Shown: positions 9,790-18,309 of the stretch, one piece after another | Layout: each line of letters opens with the position of its first letter | Position numbering within the stretch: the first letter of the stretch is position 1 | Assembly: GCA_000969725.1 (NCBI GenBank) | Contig: JXSR01S005692.1 | Reading direction: 5' to 3' (one strand) | DNA length: 20,256 bases | From: Ophiothrix spiculata | Taxonomy: Eukaryota > Echinodermata > Ophiuroidea > Amphilepidida > Ophiotrichidae | Made by a program: the position numbers and the translations under genes | The notes under the pieces: model-generated | What the model saw: only the letters and a program-made list of their open reading frames with translations | The model's database searches: none | Told to the model about the DNA's origin: nothing

Positions 9790-10708
9790 CAATTTTCCTC
9801 ATTTTCATAAGTCAAAATGAGATAATTTTTATGTAAAAAACGTTCTTTGAAAAGTAGGAATTGGGTGAATCAACAAATATAATTTCAGATAAAGATATGT
9901 ACATTGTAAAATACCAAAATAACATTAACCTTGCTCGTCTTAGGAAAAAAAGAAGAAATTGCGATAACACAAAGTAACAATATGAGATACTAAACTAAGC
10001 ATTAAGTAAATTCTAATACAGAAGCAACGTGATAATACACTATAAACGTTATTTGATAGAATTCTTGCGCTCGGCTAGTGTATCATACCGTAGCAATGCA
10101 AATTATATTTCCCATGAGTGTCAGAGAGATCATTTGTAAAGAAATAATATAAAGCTGCCTTGATAATTTCTACATATAGCCTGAAGCAATGTTCCTAATG
10201 CTATTTTTACCCTGTCATCAAGGCAACATTAGCTTAGCCCACGAGGTCATTTTATTAGTTTGGTAATGTTCTACAGAACATTCTATAGACAATAAAAACG
10301 TTTACTAATTTTCAAGTAAAAACCCGCTGCATTCAAGAAAATACGACAATTGTTAATGTTTCTGTCTTGAAAAGGCATTGAATTTACAATTCTCACCAGG
10401 CATTACGTCTTTACTTAAACTGTTATCGGCTTTGATAATTGGTTGATAATACAATTTATACAATCTCTCTGCAAGTCGTTGGAACTTCTATTTTTCAAAG
10501 CAAACACCCAAACAAACGAATACAAATGCTGCAATGTGTTTAGATTTTTGTATTTTGCATAAGGGTCATTATGTATTCTATTAGAATTGCTTTGAGTTTG
10601 AAATTAGCAACGACTGATGATAATTTTAAAAAGTATATTTCCAAATTGTTCTCCTAAATTTGTTGCCTTTATCAGCTTTGACAGGATGTATTCAAATTGC
10701 ACAATTGT
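9790..10708. other. non-coding stretch between the two MITE copies
   Basis: No coding frame. A small inverted pair, GCCTTGAT and ATCAAGGC, lies about 60 bp apart (near 10156 and 10217), and a perfect 18-bp inverted repeat AATGTTCTACAGAACATT lies at about 10268-10285. No recognised gene or RNA. Confidence 0.5.
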
Positions 10709-11057
10709 GATCGTCCAGCCCACATGAGCCGTAAATGCAGCAATACTATATATTTTGACAGATTCACAATTCCTGTGCTTACATCAAAACACCAGCAAAG
10801 TTTCATTTAAAGAAAATGATCAGAAATATGAAATATGTCTGTATATTTTGAAGACAATCAACAGACTTACTGATCTTTGAACGCGTTTATCTCAGATATA
10901 CATTTTACTTCCTGACAACATTTGAACCATAACTTGATTTCTGGAAAACGTTCATTGTGGTGTCATTTTAATCCTTATAACTTGATCTTTGCAAACCTTT
11001 TAAAAAGGTGAAGATGACAAGAGGCTGTATTTACGGCTGGTTTGGGATGGAAGGACC
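10709..11057. mobile_element. MITE copy B (about 349 bp), same family as copy A
   Basis: The left end (GATCGTCCAGCCCACATGAG at 10709, continuing into CCGTAAATGC to 10738) and the right end (11027-11057; reverse complement contains TTCCATCCCAAACCAGCCGT) are inverted copies. Each matches the ends of copy A. Interior blocks follow copy A in the same order and orientation but with many substitutions and about 75 bp less sequence. There is no open frame. The divergence suggests old, inactive copies. Confidence 0.62.
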
Positions 11058-11229
11058 CATTATTGTGGATGGATCATCGACGCCTTCGTATGATTACACC
11101 ACAAGTCAAATTGATTTTTTACGATGAGGATCCTTATAATCTGTAATATGAAACAACCAACTAACCACATATTATCCTTTCCACAAACCAAATACACTTG
11201 TTTAGGAAAGATAACCTTCCTAAAGGCAC
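11058..11229. other. short non-coding spacer
   Basis: No feature was recognised between MITE copy B and the ACGTT-rich tandem repeat. Confidence 0.4.
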
Positions 11230-11657
11230 ACATCACCGTATACGCCTAACGTACTTTATCCCACTATTGTTCTGTTTAATGCATTGTTGTTCGTCATGTG
11301 TACGTTCAATACGTTATTCATACGGTCTGTCCGTTATGTACACGTTTAATTCGTTATTCATACGGTGGTGGTGAGTTTAGCACACGTTCAATATGTGACA
11401 CTTTTGTACGTTATTCGTCCGTTTTGCTCTATGTCTGACATCACCGTATAGAGCAAAACGTATGAATAACGTACTTTACCCCACTATTGTTTGGCTGTAT
11501 TCATTGTTGTTCGTCATATGTTCGTTAGAAGTGCGTTCAATACGTTATCAATACGGTTTGTTCGTTATGTGCACGTCAAACTCGTTATCCACACGGTGGT
11601 TGTCCATTTGCCACACGTTCAGTATATGAAACTTTTGTACGTTGCTCATACGTTTTG
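11230..11657 (+). repeat. tandem pair of about 210-220 bp ACGTT-rich units
   Basis: Two head-to-tail copies (11230-11437 and 11438-11657) each begin ACATCACCGTATA and continue through CGTACTTTA(T/C)CCCACTATTG, CATTGTTGTTCGTCAT, repeated CGTT(A/C)AATACGTTAT and CATACGGT words, to a terminal CGTTTTG. Within each unit, words of the type ACGTTCAATACGTTATTCA recur about every 40 bases, so there is a shorter inner periodicity. Unit ends are partly inverted copies of each other, which may mean a tandem dimer of a short inverted-repeat element. The 109-codon frame at 11491-11820 runs through unit 2 and beyond; the frame is not kept in unit 1, so it is a by-product. Confidence 0.65.
11406..11474. repeat. 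strong hairpin at the tandem-unit junction
   Basis: Arms 11406-11432 and 11448-11474 are 27-base inverted copies with two mismatches, around a 15-base loop (GTCTGACATCACCGT). The stem spans the junction of the two tandem units: the end of unit 1 pairs with the start of unit 2. It may be the fused ends of two copies of an inverted-repeat element, or a stable RNA stem if transcribed. Confidence 0.7.
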
Positions 11658-13243
11658 TGGAAATCTTGTCATTTCCCGTGTACTCCTTGTTTATTCTAGT
11701 CTAGATTGTTCGCATTCTGCCAACCATTTACACAAGTGTTCCTTTGCCATATCTCTCGTCATTTTCTTAAATTGTCCAGAGAACTTGTTTGTCTCAACGC
11801 AATATCTTGCTCTTTCTTAAACAGATCTAAGTTGTTCCCTTTATACCATGCCACTTCTCTTTGTTTAAATTAAATCATCAAGTACCATTATGTGGTCCTT
11901 GGTGTGCCTGTTACAAATCCTACTTCATGGGAGCCACCATTAACTTTCTCACATTGAAAACAGACACATAGAATCAACAAAATGCAGGTTACCGTTTGAG
12001 ACTTGATGTAAATGTGATAGTTGACGATATGGAGCAAGTCTACTTTACTGTATTTAATTAATTCACAAACAATCAACTGGAGTAGGCAGTAACAGCAGCA
12101 GGAACATTAGTGATCTATAAATAGTAGACAGAATAGATTGGACTTATTTCCTGAGTTCTTCACTTGGGACACATGAAAGCAGCAGTTTGATTCAGTCAAA
12201 TGTTATGCTTCGTTAGTAATGGTTAGGTAGACTATCATGAAGCTCACTATTGAAGTCTCTGGAGATTTTTGTTTATATGTTCTTAGCTGCTCCATGATTA
12301 ACAAAATAAAGTAAGAGTTGGATATTTACTGAGAAGAAAACTTTTTTTTCATTAAAACATAGAGTTGTAACAAAAAATATAAGATGAGAGCATCTGAATT
12401 TATATCTTTTAAAAACATCATTACTAATCACATAGCGTCAATAAATCATTAGCCTAGTAATTTTAAAGTATCGTTTATGATGTCAATGGATGATGAAATA
12501 ATAATATACACAAATTAAGAATTTTATCGAATTTGGAAAGGAAGTTTTGCATGCGATGAGTCTAACTAATTTGGCTCTACAAATGTTAGATTGTCCCAGA
12601 TGAACATACATTGAATTAAAAGTTATTGATTCACGTACCTATCAGGTTTAAATACATTTCCACACTAGATCTATAGAGTGATAATAGTAAGTACTTTATA
12701 TAGTGAGTGCTTAAATTGATAAATTAAACTCTCTTTGGTATATCATTATGCAATCTCTTGATTAGGAAAATAAACTCATAAAACTATCCAAATTATCTAT
12801 CAATATCAACTAGGCCTATGTGTAAAATGTTCATACTCATTAGTTCAAAGAAGGCATATGCACTTTTTCAGAACACTAGGCTGTTTATTTGTTTCACGCA
12901 AAATGTTCAGCTGTAATCGGCTATTTGACCATGGTGTAACTAAAAATATACCAATTTTATGCCAAATGTTTTGTTAGAGCAGGCAACAGATTGGAAATAT
13001 ACCTGGCACCAGCAGTTGCTTGCATCAATAGTTATTATAAAAGATAAATATTAAAACCCAAACATGCATGTAATTTCGCATTAAGTATATTATACTTAAA
13101 GTGATTCTCAGAAACTGTTATGGCAAGCCCGAACAGACATAAAACTACATAGTCGGCGTTATAATGTGACAATTTAGATATGTATATGTTTCAAATTTTC
13201 AAAAATCAAGTTGTTTTTCAATATCAATGAATGCAGGAATAAA
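11658..13243. other. AT-rich non-coding stretch
   Basis: No recognised gene. A 62-codon minus-strand frame (11888-12076) ends in a less AT-rich segment but matches no family I know. A perfect 19-bp palindrome, TTAAGTATATTATACTTAA, lies at 13081-13099. No RNA gene or long repeat was seen. Confidence 0.5.
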
Positions 13244-13496
13244 TGTGATGGCTCACCCCGAAAGGGGGGACTTTGCAGATGATATCAATTTTGATTTTAT
13301 CATTTCATCTGTTGCAGCATATTTTAAGCTTTGAAATGTTACCTTAACTTGTTGAAATTGATCAAGGCGATCAAATGTTACAAAAGAAATTCTGCTGGAA
13401 ATTCTTATTATTTTCCTTATTTTTTGCTGTATATTTCTCCTATTACTTTAAAAGTGTTCTGTCGCAAAGTCCCCCTTTTCGGGGTGAGTCATCACA
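13244..13496. mobile_element. MITE with 33-bp terminal inverted repeats (253 bp)
   Basis: The left end (13244-13276, begins TGTGATGGCTCACCCCGAAA) and right end (13464-13496, reverse complement begins TGTGATGACTCACCCCGAAA) match at 31 of 33 positions. Each terminal repeat contains its own GC-rich hairpin (CCCC, GAAA, GGGG), which stands out against the AT-rich interior. AATAA occurs on both sides (13238-13242 and 13497-13501) and may be a 5-bp target duplication, with one extra A on the left. No open frame spans it. High arm identity suggests a relatively young insertion. Superfamily not assigned. Confidence 0.75.
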
Positions 13497-13897
13497 AATA
13501 ACCATTAAAAACATCAATTGTCATCCTTTATGATTCTGATGGCTTGTCATAACATTCTCTTGTTCTGTGAGAATCACTCACTAGCTTGTCTAGTGCTGCA
13601 ACAAGATCTTCATATTGTAAATCTGGATGTAACACAATATGATTACGCAACATGCACTCAAGTAGTCACGTAGCATATATACGAGTATTTGTTGACGATA
13701 AATAATTATATCGTAAGAAAATAACCTTATGGGATATAAATAATTACAAAGTCGTAAATCAAGAGTGAAAAGTGCTAGTCTATAAAATTAACTTGTGTGT
13801 TGCATTTTTGTTTTTCTTATAGGCAATACTAATGTATAAGATTATTCCGTATAGAGAAAATGTCTCTGGATTAAAACTCGTTTTTTGTACGAACCAC
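13497..13897. other. non-coding spacer before the tandem array
   Basis: Unique AT-rich DNA with no recognised feature. The word ATATACGAGTATTT near 13678 also occurs near 90. Homology to the array units begins abruptly at about 13898. Confidence 0.5.
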
Positions 13898-16161
13898 TTG
13901 AAATAGTAACATTGATATTTAAAATCGCAAGATACGAATGTAAGAATTGTGTTGTTATGCGATGCATTACGGAGCAAATTATTTTACATGATTCCTCAAG
14001 TGCAAATTATCTTCAAACGCTGCTCTAACTTCAAACACGTGGCAAATCCAACCAGGCAATGTTTTTGACTTAGCTAAAGTGGTTTTCGCCTTGGTGAAAT
14101 ATGAACCAGTGTACTGTAGTCTCCCCATTTACGTGTAAAGTATAACATATGTGTTCCTGGCTCCCCATGTATTGATCATCATACGATCAAGGGATGTAAT
14201 AATATCATGTTACATCATGTCAAATAAATAGTAGCGAATACAACTTTCAACGCAGATTATGTTCTTCGCCTTCACCTATATGCCTATTGTCAGACAAGAC
14301 CGAAGTTTGATTAAAGCAAACAATGATTGTCCAGTAAGCATGGCTTTGCATACATTTAAGCCGTGGCCATGACTTCCGATAGAATAGATTCAGGTGATAT
14401 TTTTAGACAAACTAACACACTCCTCAATTTACCTATTCACTTTTATCAATGCGACATTTGCGTTTAATATATCACGCTTACTTTCGTTTGCTTATGAGTC
14501 TACATTTGAATAGCCCAGCCTGCATAGAATGGCACAATGACACATTTCTAATATTTTGTGGATACGATGCACCCATGTTATATATTTGTACCACCACTTT
14601 AATTTAGCTGGAACAGTTATTGTTGTTGTTTGTCCTTTACTGTGATGTTTTATACTAAGCGTATCCAAGGACATCGCAATCTCCCATAAACCTCGACTGT
14701 CGTCTACCAGATGCTGCAAGTGCCTAATCTGTCCCGAAGCAAAATCTTTCAGAAGATTTATCATGATATGAATTATCTTAATTGCACACTACACCATTAT
14801 GATAAAATGGTTCTTTGATTTTCTGCAATGACTAAAGATAAAATAAATATATCTTTCGAATACATGTGTTAACTTGTTGTAACATCAATAACGTTTTATG
14901 CGATATCATTACTTCAAGTTGTCTACATGTATATATCATATCTAGAAACAGAAAGAACCTACAGGATATCTTGAAGTAAAAAACACAGACACGTAATACC
15001 GCAAGTAAATCCCGTTTCAATTACCAGGCTATTATTACAATCGCTTTATCATTAATAAGAATTTGATCCCAAGTCGCTTAAGCTTAAGGTGATCATAACT
15101 TAAATATTGCATTAAATCCCACCTCGCGCTGTGGGGATTTCAACTTGCCGCTAATAAAAATGATCCGGAAATCGCATACTCGTAATCTACTTAAACGTTG
15201 GGTAAAAATCAATCATGTTTGGTATTATCACGAGGTTTATTTTAACATTATTAAGTTTTTGAAATAAGCTGCGTTGAAGTTCAATTATAGGATAGGAGAT
15301 TTATATTTATAGATAATTTACACTTCACATGTTAAATAATGATTTTTATACACCAACTAATGTAAAATATAGGAAAGTACATGCATGTGGTGTATTTTCA
15401 AAAAAAAATATGGGTAGCGTAGAGCTGATTAAAATTCAAACTAAATTAAATAGGTAACTAGTTACCGTTGCTTATAATACATGTATACATAAAGATGAGG
15501 TAAAAACATAAGATAAGAATATAGACAAATCATTTCAAAAAAAAATTTCGATTCTGATCAACATGTAAAATGTTTTTCCTAATTATTTATATAGAGATTA
15601 TTAGATTTGGTAAACATTCATTATTACCTAACTGTTACTTGTTGTGCGAAAAAATAGCGAATTACGTATATGACCCCCCCCTGCCACTGTGACTACTTAT
15701 TTGGTTACGTCTTTATACGGTATGGACCTCCTAAGAAAACTGAACTAATGTGTTACTGTAAGATAGCTGTGGAATTGATTGTTGCTTCTGGTCTTCGTCA
15801 TCTAACCTACTCTCAGTCCATGTTTCTAAAATTAGACTTCAGCCATTATTGATGCATATCATACTTATTTTAGAATAACAGCAATAAGGAACTGGTAATG
15901 TAAAATGATAAATAGTACTGATAAAACGTGATGTCGGTTTTAAGCATCTCAAAACTCGCTCTCGTTAAAATATCGGCTTCTATATCTCGCAAGACATCAT
16001 ATTATTTTAGGGTCAAAGAGGTCAGAAACCGATCTGTTTTTATTTCAACTTGGATATTGACGGATTGTAGAAATATTTTGCAAAAGTCTTTCAAATACGT
16101 GACTGTATTTAGATATGTATAGTACGTATGGCTACGAACGTAATACAATTTCCCATATTTT
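13898..16161 (+). repeat. tandem array unit 1 (2264 bp)
   Basis: This is the first of three head-to-tail copies. Its start is placed where homology to units 2 and 3 begins (TTGAAATAGTAACATTGATA). Shared landmarks include ACGTGTAAAG at 14131, the 12-bp palindrome CTTAAGCTTAAG at 15077-15088, a nearly invariant block at 15121-15189 (CTCGCGCTGTGGGGATTTC through ATCCGGAAATCGCATACTCG), and a perfect 14-bp palindrome GGTAACTAGTTACC at 15453-15466. Unit 1 lacks about 16 bp present in units 2 and 3 near 14450. No transposon ends or tRNA-like head are recognisable. The unit looks like a large satellite or a duplicated unknown element. Confidence 0.85.
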
Positions 16162-18309
16162 TTGAAATATATAGTAAGATTGATATTTAAAAGCAAAAGT
16201 TATTTGCCTGCGATACAAATGTTAGAATTGTGTTTTAGTGTCCCCGTTTACGTGTAAAGTTTAACATTTGTGTTCCTGGCTCCCCAGGCATTGATCATCA
16301 TACGATCAAGGGATGTAATAAAATCATGTTACATCATGTCAAATAAATAGTAGCGAATACAACTTTCAAAGCAGATTATGTTCTTCGTCTTCACCTATAT
16401 GCCTATTGTCAGACAAGACCGAAGTTTGATTAAAGCAAACAATGGTTGTCCAGCAAGCATGGCTTTGCATACATTTAAGCCGTGGCCATGACTTCCAATA
16501 GAATAGATTCAGATGATATTTTAGACAAGCTCACACACTCTTCAATTTACCTATTCACTTTTTTTGGATTCAACCTTTGACAAATGCGACATTTGAGTTT
16601 AATATGTCACGCTTTAACTTTAGTTTACTTACGAGTCTACATTTGAATAGCCTAGTCCACATAGAATGGCACAACGACACATTTCTAATATGTTATGGAT
16701 ACGATGCATCCTAGCTATACATGTATATTTGTACCACCACTTTAATTTAGTAAATTTAGCTGGAACAGTTAATGTTGTTGTTTGTCCTTTACTGTGATGT
16801 TTTATACTAGGCATATCCAAGGACATCGCAATCTCCCATAAACCTCGACTGTCGTCAACCACATGCTGCAAGTACCTAATCTGTCCCGAAACAAAATCTT
16901 TCAGAAGATTTTTCGTGATATGAATTATCTTAATTGCACACTACACCATTATGATAAAATGGTTCTTTGATTTTCTGCAGTGACCAAATATAAAATAAAT
17001 ATATCTTTCGAATACATGTGTTTACTTGTTGTAACATCAATAACGTTTTATGCGATATCATTACTTTTAGTTGTCTAATTAGCATATCTAAAAACAGAAA
17101 GAATTTACAGGATATCTTGAAGTAAAAAAACACAGACACGTAATACTGCAAGTAAATCCCGTTTCAATTACCAGGCTATTATTACAATCGCTTTATCATT
17201 AATAAGAATTTGATCCCAAGTCGCTTAAGCTTAAGGTGATCACAACTTAAATATTGCATTAAATCTCACCTCGCGCTGTGGGGATTTCAACTTGCCGCAA
17301 ATAAAAATGATCCGGAAATCGCATACTCGTAATCTATTTTAACGTTGGCTTGGGTAAAAATCAATCATGTTTGGTATTATCACGAGGGTTATTTTAACAT
17401 TACTAAGTTTTTGAAGTAAGCTGCGTTAAAGTTCAATTACAGGATAGGAGATTTATACTTACAGATGATTTACACTTCACATGTTAAATAATGATGTTCA
17501 GACACCAACTAATATGAAGTATAGGAGAGTAATTTTATGCATTGGGTGTATTTTAAGAGAAAAAATATGGTTAGCGTAGAGCTGATTAAAATTCAGACCA
17601 TGTATGTTAACATAGGTAACTAGTTCCTTTTGCTCATAATACATGTATAAAGATGAGATGAAAACAAAAGATAAGAATTGTAGACAAATCATTTGAAAAA
17701 AAAAATCGATTCTGATCATAATGTAAATTTTTTTTTCTTATTATTTTTATAGAGGATTTTGGTAAATCATTCATAATTGCCTAACTGTTACTTGTTGTGC
17801 GAAAAAATGGCGGATTACGTATATGATCTCCACCTGCCACTGTGACTACTTATTTGGTTACGTCTTTATACGGTATGGACCTCCTAAGAAAACTGAAATA
17901 ATTTGTTACTCTAAGATAGCTGTGGAATTGATTTTTGCTTCTGGTCTTCGTCATCTAACCTACTCTCAGTCCATGTTTCTAAAATTAGACTTCATTTTTG
18001 ATGCATATCATACTTATTTTAGAATAACAGCGATAAGGAACAGGTAATGTAAAATGATAAATAGCACTGATAAAACGTGATATCGGTTTTAAGCATCTCA
18101 AAACTCGCTCTCGTTGAAATATCGGCTTCTTTATCTCGCAAGACATCATATTATTTTAGGGTCAAAGAGGTCAGAAACCGATCTGTTTTTATTTCAACTT
18201 GGATATTGACGGATTCTATAAATATTTTGCAAACGTCTTTCAAATACGAACTGTATTTAGATATGTATAGTACGAATAGCTTCCAACGTAATACAATTTC
18301 CTATATTTG
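16162..18309 (+). repeat. tandem array unit 2 (2148 bp)
   Basis: It is homologous to unit 1 from end to end except for a 162-bp deletion just after 16234, which joins GAATTGTGTT to TAGTGTCCCC. It carries the CTTAAGCTTAAG palindrome (17224-17235), but its version of the 14-bp palindrome is broken (GGTAACTAGTTCC, near 17625). Between about 17470 and 17760 it differs from unit 1 at many positions, whereas unit 3 there is identical to unit 1. Confidence 0.85.

Noticed and set aside
10268..10285. AATGTTCTACAGAACATT as a hormone-response or heat-shock element
   Set aside because: The half-sites are in the wrong orientation or spacing for the standard consensus; a chance palindrome is sufficient.
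11491..11820. 109-codon open frame rich in Val/His/Leu
   Set aside because: Generated by the ACGTT-rich tandem repeat; the neighbouring unit does not keep the frame and the start is TTG.
15670..15852. Plus-strand frame conserved in array unit 2 (17823-18047) as a possible gene
   Set aside because: The few differences in the shared part all change amino acids, and flanking non-coding DNA is equally conserved, so there is no sign of selection on protein.
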